Position numbers and translations under genes: made by a program. Shown here piece by piece: positions 31,446-40,256 of a stretch of 64,000 bases of DNA. The notes below the pieces were generated by a model. It had not been told where the DNA came from. It did not search any database and saw only the letters and a program-made list of their open reading frames with translations. The DNA is taken from contig DASXSF010000105.1 of the NCBI GenBank assembly GCA_036506155.1, positions 1 to 64,000 of the forward strand, in the 5' to 3' direction. The stretch is from DASXRA01 sp036506155 (GTDB lineage Bacteria; Actinomycetota; Actinomycetes; Mycobacteriales; Jatrophihabitantaceae). How positions within the stretch are numbered: the stretch's first letter is position 1; every line of letters starts with the position of its first letter.

Positions 31446-32555
31446 TCACGACTTGAGGAAGTCCGGGACGTCGAGCTCGTCATCGAGGTTCACCGGTGTG
31501 CGCCGAATTCCTGACGACGGCAGCCGCCATCGGGGCGGGGACTCGCGTGGGGGCGCGCCATCCGGCTGGGCCTCGTCGCGGCGCACCTCGACTTTCTTGT
31601 ACGGCAGTTGCCCGCTGTCGAAACCGGCGGCGATCACCGTCACCTTCACCTCGTCGCCCAGGGTGTCGTCGATGACCGCGCCGAAGATGATGTTCGCTTC
31701 CGGGTGGGCCGCCTCGGCGACGAGCGATGCCGCGTCGTGGATCTCGAAGAGGCCGAGGTCGGAGCCGCCGTATATCGACAGCAGGACGCCGTGTGCGCCC
31801 TCCATACTGGCCTCGAGCAAGGGGCTCGCGATTGCGACCTCGGCAGCGCTGCGCGCGCGTCCGTCACCGCGGGCCGAACCGATGCCCATCAGCGCCGAGC
31901 CGGCACCGCTCATCACACTCTTGACGTCGGCGAAGTCGAGGTTGATCAGGCCGGGCGTGGTGATCAGGTCGGTGATGCCCTGGACACCCGACAGCAGCAC
32001 CTGGTCGGCGCTGCGGAACGCGTCCATCACGCTGACGTTGTGATCGGAGATCTGCAGCAGCCGGTCGTTCGGGATGACGATCAGCGTGTCGCACTCGGAA
32101 CGCAGCGTCTCGATTCCCTCCTCCGCCTGCGCGGCGCGGCGCTTCCCCTCGAAGGAGAACGGCCGGGTGACGACACCGATCGTTAGCGCGCCGAGCTTTC
32201 GCGCGATGCTCGCGATGACCGGAGCCCCACCGGTGCCCGTGCCGCCCCCTTCCCCGGCGGTGACGAACACCATGTCGGCGCCCTTGATCACTTCCTCGAT
32301 CTCGTCCTTGTGGTCCTCGGCGGCCTTGCGGCCCACCTCCGGGTTTGCGCCCGCACCCAGGCCACGCGTGAGTTCGCGGCCCACGTCGAGCTTCACGTCG
32401 GCGTCGCTCATCAGCAGCGCCTGCGCGTCGGTGTTCACCGCAATGAACTCGACACCCTTGAGGCCGACTTCGATCATCCGGTTCACGGCGTTGACGCCAC
32501 CGCCGCCGACACCGACGACCTTGATGACCGCAAGATAGTTGTGCGGTGGTGTCAT
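31446..32555 (-). CDS. ftsZ: Cell-division GTPase FtsZ
   Basis: Tubulin-like GTPase that forms the division ring, 369 residues. The nucleotide-binding T1 glycines are VVGVGGGGVNAVNRM, the tubulin signature is TAGEGGGTGTGGAP, and the T7 loop is NLDFADVKSVM. A short variable linker ends in the conserved DELDVPDFLKS peptide that binds SepF, FtsW and others. The ATG at 32555 has GGAGGTG 5 bases before it. The 244 bp upstream of ftsZ are free of genes and probably carry its own promoters besides read-through from the mur genes. Confidence 0.98.
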   Translation of the reverse strand: MTPPHNYLAVIKVVGVGGGGVNAVNRMIEVGLKGVEFIAVNTDAQALLMSDADVKLDVGRELTRGLGAGANPEVGRKAAEDHKDEIEEVIKGADMVFVTAGEGGGTGTGGAPVIASIARKLGALTIGVVTRPFSFEGKRRAAQAEEGIETLRSECDTLIVIPNDRLLQISDHNVSVMDAFRSADQVLLSGVQGITDLITTPGLINLDFADVKSVMSGAGSALMGIGSARGDGRARSAAEVAIASPLLEASMEGAHGVLLSIYGGSDLGLFEIHDAASLVAEAAHPEANIIFGAVIDDTLGDEVKVTVIAAGFDSGQLPYKKVEVRRDEAQPDGAPPRESPPRWRLPSSGIRRTPVNLDDELDVPDFLKS

Positions 32556-32799
32556 GAGCCACCTCCGATCGCGAGCACACAACTGGGGCGCAGTGGTTGG
32601 AGCGGGCGGGCTGGCACAGTCATGGCTCCCACTTCCGTCGGTGCGGCAAACTCTCACCCTCAAGTAGAACGTTAACGTTATGTCAAGCTAGGCACCTGAT
32701 GGGACGGTAGTTAAGGACCGTCTGCATTCAAGCAGGCGCGCCGCGCGGTGTGCCGGCGAACGATCAATTCGCTGTGATCGCTCGCGGGGGGAGGCTGAC
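32556..32799 (-). promoter_or_regulatory. ftsQ-ftsZ intergenic region with AT-rich element
   Basis: No gene is visible in these 244 bases. On the minus strand TTGACA (32686-32681) is followed directly by a duplicated palindrome, AACGTTAACGTT (32679-32668), in a distinctly AT-rich patch; this could be a promoter with an operator, though no good -10 is seen at 16-18 bases. An inverted repeat GACGGT/ACCGTC (32703-32708, 32717-32722) lies nearer ftsQ. Separate ftsZ promoters are common in actinobacteria. Confidence 0.4.
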
Positions 32800-33483
32800 T
32801 TATCGCGCGACGACCAGGTCCGGATTGCTGACGTCGAAATCCGTGCCGGGACGGGTGAGCAGCGCCGGCAGCACCTGCGCCTTGTCCGCGCTGCGGTCGG
32901 CGCTCCCCCACTGCACGATCCGTCCGTCGCGCAAATGCAAGGTGATCGCGGAGGGCTCGTCGGCACTGATCGACGACAGTGTGCGGACGACCGGCGCGGT
33001 GAGCGCTCCGGCAACCGTCGCCACCGCGTGCCCCGTGGCCGTCGCTCCGGCGGGGATGTCGAAGCGGGGCAGCCCCGCGGGCGCGGCCGGGACGGTGCGG
33101 AACTGCCGGCCGCTCTTGTCGACGAGGTCTACCGTCCCGTCGGCGACGAGGTACCCGACGGCGACGCGCTCGGTCACCGTGATCACGACCGTAGACGGGT
33201 AGCTCACGTGCACGCTCGCAGCAGCCACCTCGGGCAAGGTCTCGACGCGACGGGCGATCGCACCGGTGTCCAGGCGCAGCAGCGGTCGGCCATGTGGAAC
33301 GTCGGCCACTGACCGGACGCGCGCTGCCGAGACGACGTGCACCCCATGCACGACGACCTGCTTGGCGCCTAGCACCGAACTGAACAGCACGACCCAGACG
33401 AGCACAGCGATGAGGCCGGCGGTGCCGGTCACCAGCGCCACGCGCCGGGCCGAGCGGCGGGTGGGCGCGAGGTCGTCATTCAT
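32800..33483 (-). CDS. ftsQ: Cell-division protein FtsQ
   Basis: Bitopic divisome protein linking early and late division proteins, 227 residues. It has a short basic cytoplasmic tail, one helix (about 14-37), a POTRA domain starting VVVHGVHVVSAARVRSVADV with SYPSTVVITVTERVAVGYLV, and a beta domain that includes LVDKSGRQFRTV and ends DVSNPDLVVAR. The start overlaps the murC end by 8 bases. The order murC-ftsQ-ftsZ is standard for actinobacteria. Confidence 0.93.
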   Translation of the reverse strand: MNDDLAPTRRSARRVALVTGTAGLIAVLVWVVLFSSVLGAKQVVVHGVHVVSAARVRSVADVPHGRPLLRLDTGAIARRVETLPEVAAASVHVSYPSTVVITVTERVAVGYLVADGTVDLVDKSGRQFRTVPAAPAGLPRFDIPAGATATGHAVATVAGALTAPVVRTLSSISADEPSAITLHLRDGRIVQWGSADRSADKAQVLPALLTRPGTDFDVSNPDLVVAR

Positions 33484-34978
33484 CTCGGATTGTGCCGGCG
33501 ATCTCCGCGAGGATCTCGGGACAGAGCAGGTAGACGTTTCCGATGCCCATCGTCAGGATCACATCGCCCGGCGCGGCCACCTCGGCGATGCGCCGCGGGG
33601 TTGCCGAGAAGCTCGGCTCGAAGATCACGTTCTGGCGCGGAAGCGGCACCTGATCGGCGATGAGTGCCCCGGTGACGCCCGGGATCGGTTCCTCACGGGC
33701 CGGGAAGACGTCCATGACCACAGCGATGTCGGCGATGCCCAGCGCGTTCGCGAACTCGGTGGCGAACGTCTGCGTTCGGCTGTACGTGCCGGGCTGGAAC
33801 ACACCGATGAGCCGGGCTGGCCCTGCGACCGCCCGCGCCGCGGTGAGCTGGGCGGCCACCTCGGTCGGGTGGTGCGCGTAGTCGTCGTAGACGCTGATGC
33901 CGTTCGCGCTGCCGCGGTACTCGAAGCGGCGGTGCACGCCGCGGAACTCGCGCCACGCGTCGAGTACGACGTCGAGGTCGAGCCCGAGTTCGACGGCAAG
34001 CCCGAGTGCCGCGGCGGCGTTGAGCGCCATGTGCCGGCCGATCAGCGCACCCACGCGGACACGCAGCAGCGATTGCCCGGCGCCGTCCGTCGTGAACTCG
34101 ACGCCGTCCGGGCGCTCGACGATGTCGCTCACCCGAATGTCGGCGCCGTCGCCTACGCCGTAGGTACGCACCCGGCGGCCCGACGTGCGGGCATAGTCGG
34201 CGATGCGGCGCGCACCCGGGTCGTCGTTGCACGCGAGCAGCATCCCGTTGTGCTCGATGCGGTCGACGAAGTGCTCGAACGCCCGGAAGATGCCTTCGAG
34301 GTCGCCGTGGTTCTCCAGATGGTCGGCCTCGATGTTCGTGATCAGGGCCATGGCCGGGTGCAGCAGCAGGAAGGACCCATCGCTCTCATCGCCTTCCACG
34401 ATGGCGAGCTCGCCCGTGCCGAGGTGTGCGTTCACCCCGGTCTCGTAGAGGTTGCCGCCGATCGCGAATGACGGGTCGAGCCCTGCGGCCTGGACAGCGA
34501 CGGTCAGCAGCGAGGTCGTAGTCGTCTTGCCGTGCGTGCCGGTGACCGCGATGCAGATGCGGTCCTCGAGCGCCGCGGCCAGCGCAACCGCCCGGCGCAG
34601 CACCGGCATGCCGCTCTTGCGGGCAGCGACGAACTCGGGGTGCTTCGGATTGATCGCCGTCGTATATACAAACGTGTCAGCGTCGTCGAGGTGGTCCGCT
34701 GAGTGTCCTATGTGGACGGTCGCGCCGACGGCGCGCAGCGCGGCAACAGTCGTTGAGTCGCGCGCCTCGCAGCCAGTGACCGGAACGCCACGCGCAACGA
34801 GGATTCGGGCGAGCCCGCTCATCCCGGCGCCGGCGATGCCCATGATGTGCACCCGGCCCAGATCGGCGAGCGGCGGTACTGCGTCCGTGGCGGCGCTGCG
34901 CACGAGCGCCGCACCGGGAGCCTCCCAGCCATCGGGCCGGTCGGCGTCGGCGTCGTGCGTCGGGGTCGCGGTGTTCAT
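33476..34978 (-). CDS. murC: UDP-N-acetylmuramate--L-alanine ligase
   Basis: Adds L-alanine to UDP-MurNAc, the first amino acid of the stem peptide. It has 500 residues with three Mur-ligase domains. The Rossmann start is VHIMGIAGAGMSGLARI, the P-loop is VTGTHGKTTTTSL, and further blocks are EGDESDGSFL, NIEADHLENHGDLE, HRRFEYRG and YDDYAHHPTEV. An N-terminal leader of about 40 residues precedes the Rossmann domain, as in mycobacterial MurC. Its start overlaps the murG stop as ATGA. Confidence 0.97.
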   Translation of the reverse strand: MNTATPTHDADADRPDGWEAPGAALVRSAATDAVPPLADLGRVHIMGIAGAGMSGLARILVARGVPVTGCEARDSTTVAALRAVGATVHIGHSADHLDDADTFVYTTAINPKHPEFVAARKSGMPVLRRAVALAAALEDRICIAVTGTHGKTTTTSLLTVAVQAAGLDPSFAIGGNLYETGVNAHLGTGELAIVEGDESDGSFLLLHPAMALITNIEADHLENHGDLEGIFRAFEHFVDRIEHNGMLLACNDDPGARRIADYARTSGRRVRTYGVGDGADIRVSDIVERPDGVEFTTDGAGQSLLRVRVGALIGRHMALNAAAALGLAVELGLDLDVVLDAWREFRGVHRRFEYRGSANGISVYDDYAHHPTEVAAQLTAARAVAGPARLIGVFQPGTYSRTQTFATEFANALGIADIAVVMDVFPAREEPIPGVTGALIADQVPLPRQNVIFEPSFSATPRRIAEVAAPGDVILTMGIGNVYLLCPEILAEIAGTIRDE

Positions 34979-36084
34979 CCTCGTCCTCCCGTGCCGAAAC
35001 GGCGCCGTTCGGCGGCCACGGTCAGGATGTGGCGGGCCAATACGGCGGCGGCGTCACGTGCGCCAGCGTGCCCGGCGGCGCGCGACATCACGCGCAGGCT
35101 CGGCGGGTCGGTGATGCGCGGCACTACCTCGAGCATGATCCACTGTGGCGAAAGGTCCGCGTTGTCGACGAGCAGCCCGCCCCCCGCTGCCACGATCGGC
35201 TGCGCGTTGTGACGCTGCTCACCACCGCGCAATGGCAGCGGCACGTACGCGGCCGGCAGTCCTACAGCAGTGAGCTCAGCGCACGTCATCGCGCCGGCGC
35301 GGCAGACTACGAAGTCCGCCGTCGCATAAGCCCGATCCATCTGCGCGACGTACGGCACGACGACGTAGGGCGGTTTGCCCTCGCTCACGTCCACGATGTT
35401 CTTCGGGCCGACGACGTGCAGCACCTGCACCCCGGCCTCCCGCAGTCCGTCGGCGGCTGCCGACACTGCGGCGTTGATCGCGCGGGCGCCCTGCGAGCCG
35501 CCGGTGACGAGCAGCGTCGGCGCGTCGGGCCAGAGGCCGAAGTCGAGCCGCGCGTCGGTGCGGGCGGCCGCCCGGTCGAGGGCAGCGATCGCGGGCCGCA
35601 GCGGGATGCCGATCGGCGTCGCGTGCGGCAGTCGCACAGCGGCCGACGCCGTGAACACGTGCCGGGTCAGGCGCGCGCCCAGCCGATTGGCGATGCCGGG
35701 CCGCGCGTTTGCCTCGTGCACCACTATCGGGACGTCCCGCCGGCGTGCGGCGACATAGGCGGGCAGGGCCACGTAGCCGCCGAACCCGACGACCACGTCG
35801 ACGTTGTGGCGGTCGATGACGGCGCCCGCGGCGCGCACGGCCTCGCTGAGCCTGCCGGGTGTGGCGAGCAGGTCGCGGTTGAGCTTGCGCGGCAGCGGCA
35901 CCGGCGGGATCAACTCCAGCGGGTATCCGCGCTGTGGGATCAGCGTCGTGTCGAGCCCCCGTTCCGTGCCGAGCGCGGTGATCTCCACGGAGGGGTCGGC
36001 GGCCCGAAGTGCGTCGGCGAGGTTCATCGCCGGCTCGATGTGCCCCGCCGAATGCCCACCCGCGACGAGTACGCGTGTGCTCAT
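34975..36084 (-). CDS. murG: UDP-GlcNAc:lipid I N-acetylglucosaminyltransferase
   Basis: GT28 enzyme that converts lipid I to lipid II on the inner membrane face, 369 residues. The donor loop reads LVTGGSQGARAIN, and CRAGAMTCAELTAVGLPAAYVPLP is the UDP-GlcNAc site. The first glycine-rich loop, normally GGGTAGHVEP in actinobacteria, reads GGHSAGHIEP here. The start is the ATG at 36084 with GGAGG 5 bases before, overlapping the ftsW stop (ATGA). The long open frame to 36567 is not homologous. Confidence 0.96.
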   Translation of the reverse strand: MSTRVLVAGGHSAGHIEPAMNLADALRAADPSVEITALGTERGLDTTLIPQRGYPLELIPPVPLPRKLNRDLLATPGRLSEAVRAAGAVIDRHNVDVVVGFGGYVALPAYVAARRRDVPIVVHEANARPGIANRLGARLTRHVFTASAAVRLPHATPIGIPLRPAIAALDRAAARTDARLDFGLWPDAPTLLVTGGSQGARAINAAVSAAADGLREAGVQVLHVVGPKNIVDVSEGKPPYVVVPYVAQMDRAYATADFVVCRAGAMTCAELTAVGLPAAYVPLPLRGGEQRHNAQPIVAAGGGLLVDNADLSPQWIMLEVVPRITDPPSLRVMSRAAGHAGARDAAAVLARHILTVAAERRRFGTGGRG

Positions 36085-37535
36085 GCCCGCCTCCGTTGCG
36101 TCCCCGTCGTGGAACGGTAGGCGGTGGAACTTCCGCGCGGTGCGGCGGGCAGCCGACGCAGGGGCCCAGCGGGCTGGGCCCGCTTGACGGGTTGTGCGCG
36201 CTTGACCGGTTCTGTGCGCCTGGTCGGTGGTGGGGGCCAGGGTTTTGGCTGAGACTTGGGCTGAGGCTTCGGCCGAGGCTTCGGCCGGAGTTTCGGCTTG
36301 GCGGTGCGTCGTGGCGGCACGTACGCCTTGGGCACCGGCACGCGCAACCACCGCTCGACGCGCGAGCGCGTGCCGTTGGCCGCGGCTCGCTGCGCGGCAG
36401 CGACTGCGGCCGGCTCGTGCCGGGCGAACGAGACGAGCATCCCGAACACGAACAGCGTCGTGAGCAGCGACGTCCCGCCCGCGGAGATGAACGGCAGCGG
36501 GATACCGGTGACCGGCAGAAGCGCCGTCACATACCCGATGTTGATCAACGCCTGGCCACAGACCCACGCCGTGGCTCCTCCGGCGGCCAGGCGCACGAAC
36601 GGGTCGGCGCTACGTCTCGTGATCCGCAGCCCGGTGAATGCGAGCAGCGCGAACAAGACCAGAACGGCGCTACACCCGAGCAGGCCCAGCTCCTCGCCGA
36701 TCACGGAGAACACGTAGTCGGTGTTGGCATTGGGCACCCATTCGTACTTGGAGGTGCCGTTGCCCAAACCGACGCCGAAGACGCCGCCGGACGCAAGCGC
36801 GTACAGGCCCTCGACGGTCTGGTAGCCGGCGCCGCGGTGCTCGCGGAACGGATGGACGAACGTCAGCAGGCGCGTGAGCCGGTAGGGCTCCATTACCGCG
36901 AGCAGCGACACAGCACCGCCAACCGCCAAGAGCACGGCCGCGAAGTAGCGCATCGGCAGGCCGAGCGTCCACAGCAACCCGAGCAGGATCAGAACGAAGC
37001 ACATCGTGGTGCCGAGATCGGGTTCGAGCATGACGAGTCCGCAGACAAGCACGAAGACCGGAATGAGCGGCAGGAACACGTGGCGCGCCTGGGTGAGCGT
37101 GCGCAGGTGCTGCTTGCGCGTCAGCAGGTCGGCAGCCCACAGCAGGATGGCGAGCTTCGCGAACTCCGACGGCTGTAGCTGCAGCGGGCCGAGGTCGATC
37201 CACCGTCTGGCGCCGTAGACCCCGACGCCGATGCCCGGCACGGGCACTGCGCAGAGCGATACCAGCGCCACGAACATCGCCGGATACGCCACGGTACGGA
37301 ACCGCCGCGGTGCCGCCCGCATAGTCAGCCAGAGGATCGGCAGCCCTATGACGAGGAACTCAAGCTCGCGAACCAGTTGCGTCCAGATCGCCGACGCCTG
37401 GTCGTTCGACGCCGCGATCGTGGTGGACGCCGCCATCAGCAAACCGAAGCCGAGTAGCCCGCAGCCGGCGAGCAGCATCAGTTGCACGGACGCGTGGGGA
37501 CGGTCGAGGTAGCGCCGCACCCGCGCGCGTGTCAT
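36081..37535 (-). CDS. ftsW: Septal peptidoglycan glycosyltransferase FtsW (SEDS), long basic-Pro tail
   Basis: SEDS-family polymerase acting with FtsI, 484 residues, ten predicted helices over residues 1-380. Family blocks are GARRWIDLGPLQLQPSEFAKLA, VMLEPDLGTTM, NGTSKYEWVPNANTDYVFSVIGEELG and LPVTGIPLPFISAGGTSLL. The C-terminal 90 residues are cytoplasmic and rich in Lys-Pro pairs (KPKLRPKPRPKPQPKSQPKP) with a doubled VKRAQP. Mycobacterial FtsW also has a long tail that contacts FtsZ. Start ATG at 37535; the 94-bp gap to murD contains one copy of the 25-bp repeat family just before the ribosome-binding site. Confidence 0.95.
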   Translation of the reverse strand: MTRARVRRYLDRPHASVQLMLLAGCGLLGFGLLMAASTTIAASNDQASAIWTQLVRELEFLVIGLPILWLTMRAAPRRFRTVAYPAMFVALVSLCAVPVPGIGVGVYGARRWIDLGPLQLQPSEFAKLAILLWAADLLTRKQHLRTLTQARHVFLPLIPVFVLVCGLVMLEPDLGTTMCFVLILLGLLWTLGLPMRYFAAVLLAVGGAVSLLAVMEPYRLTRLLTFVHPFREHRGAGYQTVEGLYALASGGVFGVGLGNGTSKYEWVPNANTDYVFSVIGEELGLLGCSAVLVLFALLAFTGLRITRRSADPFVRLAAGGATAWVCGQALINIGYVTALLPVTGIPLPFISAGGTSLLTTLFVFGMLVSFARHEPAAVAAAQRAAANGTRSRVERWLRVPVPKAYVPPRRTAKPKLRPKPRPKPQPKSQPKPWPPPPTRRTEPVKRAQPVKRAQPAGPLRRLPAAPRGSSTAYRSTTGTQRRRA

Positions 37536-37545
37536 TGCCTACCCT

Positions 37546-37570
37546 GCTCTGCGCGCGGGCTCTCATCGCC
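37546..37570 (-). repeat. 25-bp intergenic repeat family, copy D (before ftsW)
   Basis: On the minus strand it begins GGCGATGAGAGCCCGCGCGC and matches copy A2 at 22 of 25 positions. It ends 10 bases before the ftsW ATG, directly against the ribosome-binding GGGTAGG. Confidence 0.5.
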
Positions 37571-37629
37571 CCGCTCGGTCTCGCTCACTGTTCGCGGCCA
37601 GTCGCTGCGCGCCTGCGATGCTCCTTCGC

Positions 37630-38988
37630 TCACGCGACGAGCGCGTCGATCGCTGCCGCGAACGCCGCACCGCGCGCCGCGTATCCGCTGAACATGTCGT
37701 ACGACGCGGCGGCCGGGGCGAGCAGCACCGTGTCACCGGTACGCGCCAGCCCCACCGCGGCGGACACCACCTCGGTCATGGCCTTATCGTCCGTCCTCGC
37801 CACGTCGATCACCGGGACCTCGGGCGCGTGTCGGGCCAAGGCAGCCCTGATCCGCGCCCGGTCGGCGCCGAGCAGCACCACGCCTCGCAGCCGCGGCGCC
37901 ACCGTGGCGACGAGAGCGTCGACCGGCGCGTCCTTGAGCTGGCCACCAGCGATCCACACCACGCGCTCGTACGCGCGAAGCGAAGCGAGCGCCGCGTGCG
38001 GGTTCGTCGCCTTGCTGTCGTCGACGTAGCGGATGCCCGCGCGTTCAGCGACGACCTTGTTGCGGTGCGGGTCCGCCACGAAGGCGGCGAGCCCGGCACG
38101 CACCGCCCCGGCGTCCACGCCGTGCGCCCGGGCCAGCGCTGCCGCGGCGAGCGCGTTGGCAACGTTGTGCGGGCCGAACGGGTTGACCTCGCCGGCGGAG
38201 ATCAACGCCTCGTCGCCGAAGGCTCGGTCGACGAGCACACCGTCGGCTACGCCGAGTTGGCCGGACTGCGGCGCATCCAGCGTGACCCCGACCCGGCGGC
38301 TCGACGGGGCCTCGGGGAGCAGCCGGGCCACGATCTGGTCATCCACGTTGCCGATCGCGACCGGTGAGTGCCAGATCCGCGTCTTGGCCAGCGTGTAAGC
38401 GTCCATCGAGCCGTGCCAGTCGAGGTGGTCGGGCGCCACGTTCAACAGCGCGCCGGCGGCCGGCTCGAGTGTTGAGGACCAGTGCAGCTGGAAGCTCGAC
38501 AGCTCCACGGCCAGCACGTCGTAGCGTTCGCCGGCGGTGACCGCGTTGATGATCGACGTTCCGACGTTGCCGACTGCGGTTGCGCGCAGTCCTGCGGCGC
38601 GCAGGATGGCCTCCAGCATCCGGACCGTGGTCGTCTTGCCGTTCGTGCCGGTGACCGCGAGCCACGGCGCGGCCGAGGCGCCGCGCAGCCGCCAGGCAAG
38701 CTCGACCTCGCCGATCACCTCAATGCCGGCGGCCTGCGCCGCGACCGGCAGCGGGTGAGTCGGCGGCACGCCGGGAGTGACCCACACCAGATCGACGCCC
38801 GGGGGCAGCGACTCGGCGTCGCCGACGAAGCGCGCCCCGGCCGCCTCGAGGGATGCGACGGCCCGCGGGGTACGGCGGTCGGCCAGCAGCACATGCGCGC
38901 CACGATCGAGCAGCGCCCGGGCCGCGCTCTCGCCGGCCAGCGCCACCCCGTAGACGAGGACGGTGCGCCCGGCGAGTTCGTCAGCCAT
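37630..38988 (-). CDS. murD: UDP-N-acetylmuramoyl-L-alanine--D-glutamate ligase
   Basis: Adds D-glutamate to UDP-MurNAc-L-Ala, 452 residues. The N-terminal domain has VLVYGVALAGESAARALLDRG, the P-loop is VTGTNGKTTTVRML, and ELSSFQLHW and NVAPDHLDWHGSM are the substrate and metal blocks; HRNKVV and VDDSKATNPHAALASL follow. The start ATG at 38988 overlaps mraY by 8 bases. A gap of 94 bp follows before ftsW. Confidence 0.96.
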   Translation of the reverse strand: MADELAGRTVLVYGVALAGESAARALLDRGAHVLLADRRTPRAVASLEAAGARFVGDAESLPPGVDLVWVTPGVPPTHPLPVAAQAAGIEVIGEVELAWRLRGASAAPWLAVTGTNGKTTTVRMLEAILRAAGLRATAVGNVGTSIINAVTAGERYDVLAVELSSFQLHWSSTLEPAAGALLNVAPDHLDWHGSMDAYTLAKTRIWHSPVAIGNVDDQIVARLLPEAPSSRRVGVTLDAPQSGQLGVADGVLVDRAFGDEALISAGEVNPFGPHNVANALAAAALARAHGVDAGAVRAGLAAFVADPHRNKVVAERAGIRYVDDSKATNPHAALASLRAYERVVWIAGGQLKDAPVDALVATVAPRLRGVVLLGADRARIRAALARHAPEVPVIDVARTDDKAMTEVVSAAVGLARTGDTVLLAPAAASYDMFSGYAARGAAFAAAIDALVA

Positions 38989-40078
38989 GGCTGACGAACT
39001 CGGCGTAGAACAGACCCACCCCGAACGCGACAGCGATGCCGGCGATGATCCAGAACCGGACGATGATCGTGATTTCCTCCCACCCCGACATCTCGAAGTG
39101 GTGGTGTAACGGTGACATCCGGAACGCGCGGCGCCCGGTGCCGGTTCGCCATCGGGTGAACTTGAACCAGCCGGCCTGGATAAGGCCGGAGAGCGTCACC
39201 ACCGCGAACAGCCCACCCAGCACGACCAGCAGGAGCTCCACCCGAGCCAAGATCGCCAGCGCCGCCATCAGCCCGCCGAGCGCCATGGATCCGGTGTCAC
39301 CCATGAAGATCTGGGCAGGCGAGGCGTTCCACCACAGAAAACCGAAGCAGGCGCTCATCGCTGCGGCTCCCAGGATCGCGAGGTCGCGCGGGTCGCGGAC
39401 CTCGTAGCAGCCGTGCGGTCCCGCGCCACCGGGTCCGCAGAGATGCCGGGCCTGGATAAGCCCGATTATGGTGAATGCACCGAACACCATGGCAGCGGCG
39501 CCGGCCGCCAGCCCGTCGAGTCCGTCGGTGAGATTCACGGCATTGGACGTCGCCGCGACGATCACGTAAGCGAGGATGACGAAACCGACCGCACCGATGC
39601 CGAATGCGGTGATGTCGCGGACGTACGACACGTGGGTGGACGCCGGCGTCAGCCCGTTGCTGTTGCGGAACATCAGCGCCAGTACCGCGAACGTCACTGC
39701 CACGACGAGCTGTCCGCCGAACTTCGCCCGCGCGCGCAGGCCCAGGCTGCGTTGGTGCCGTAGCTTGATGAAGTCGTCGAGGAAGCCGACCACGCCCAGG
39801 CCGACCATCATGAACAGGGCAAGCAACGCCGACACGGTCGGGCCCTGGCCCCCGGCGATGGCGGCCACGAGGTGGGCCGCGAGGTAGCCGATGATCGTCG
39901 AGCCGACGATCACGACCCCGCCCATAGTGGGCGTGCCACGCTTGATCATGTGCTGCGGCGGGCCGTCGTTGCGGATCTCCTGGCCGAACCCGTGCCGGCG
40001 GAAGTACGCCACGACGAGCGGAGTGCTCAGGATCGAGCACAACAGGGCAACGAGCGCCGCAGCGAGGGCTGTCCTCAC
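38981..40078 (-). CDS. mraY: Phospho-N-acetylmuramoyl-pentapeptide transferase
   Basis: Transfers phospho-MurNAc-pentapeptide to undecaprenyl phosphate, forming lipid I. It has 365 residues and ten predicted helices. Signature blocks are KRGTPTMGGVVIV, GFLDDFIKL, VNLTDGLDGLAAG, GFLWWNASPAQIFMGDTGSMALGG and the HHHFE loop. The start is the GTG at 40078 (VRTALAAALVALL, matching other actinobacterial MraY); the ATG at 40135 lies in repeat sequence. The 178-bp interval to murF is filled by repeat elements. Confidence 0.95.
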   Translation of the reverse strand: MRTALAAALVALLCSILSTPLVVAYFRRHGFGQEIRNDGPPQHMIKRGTPTMGGVVIVGSTIIGYLAAHLVAAIAGGQGPTVSALLALFMMVGLGVVGFLDDFIKLRHQRSLGLRARAKFGGQLVVAVTFAVLALMFRNSNGLTPASTHVSYVRDITAFGIGAVGFVILAYVIVAATSNAVNLTDGLDGLAAGAAAMVFGAFTIIGLIQARHLCGPGGAGPHGCYEVRDPRDLAILGAAAMSACFGFLWWNASPAQIFMGDTGSMALGGLMAALAILARVELLLVVLGGLFAVVTLSGLIQAGWFKFTRWRTGTGRRAFRMSPLHHHFEMSGWEEITIIVRFWIIAGIAVAFGVGLFYAEFVSHG

Positions 40079-40085
40079 TGATCTG

Positions 40086-40133
40086 TCCCGCCTGGGCGTA
40101 TCCGGGCCTGCACCACTCGCTTCGCTCGGGTGC
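40086..40133 (-). repeat. Intergenic repeat, copy A1 (before mraY)
   Basis: 48 bases beginning TCCCGCCTGGGCG on the plus strand, nearly identical over about 40 bases to positions 52314-52361. It contains CTCGCTTCG and a GCACC...GGTGC inverted repeat. Confidence 0.6.
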
Positions 40134-40184
40134 ATTCCCGGCTCCGCTCCGCGCCTTGCGGCGCGGGCCGCGTCGCGGCGGCGG

Positions 40185-40209
40185 GCTCTTCGCGCGAGCG
40201 CTCATCGCC
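40185..40209 (-). repeat. 25-bp intergenic repeat family, copy A2 (before mraY)
   Basis: On the minus strand this reads GGCGATGAGCGCTCGCGCGA and then AGAGC. It matches copy B over about 20 bases, copy C at 23 of 24 and copy D at 22 of 25. In copy B the A1- and A2-like parts are fused with the intervening ~60 bases missing. Confidence 0.6.
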
Positions 40210-40256
40210 TCGTGGTCGCGTACCGGTAGTTGCGATTCGCTCCTCGACCCGGGCGT

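Noticed and set aside
36085..36567. N-terminal extension of MurG to 36567
   Set aside because: It is an out-of-frame reading of the ftsW tail; the ATG at 36084 has an ATGA overlap and GGAGG.
40134..40256. Longer MraY from ATG 40135 or a gene in the mraY-murF gap
   Set aside because: The sequence is intergenic repeat shared with 52314-52370; MraY homologues begin at the GTG at 40078.
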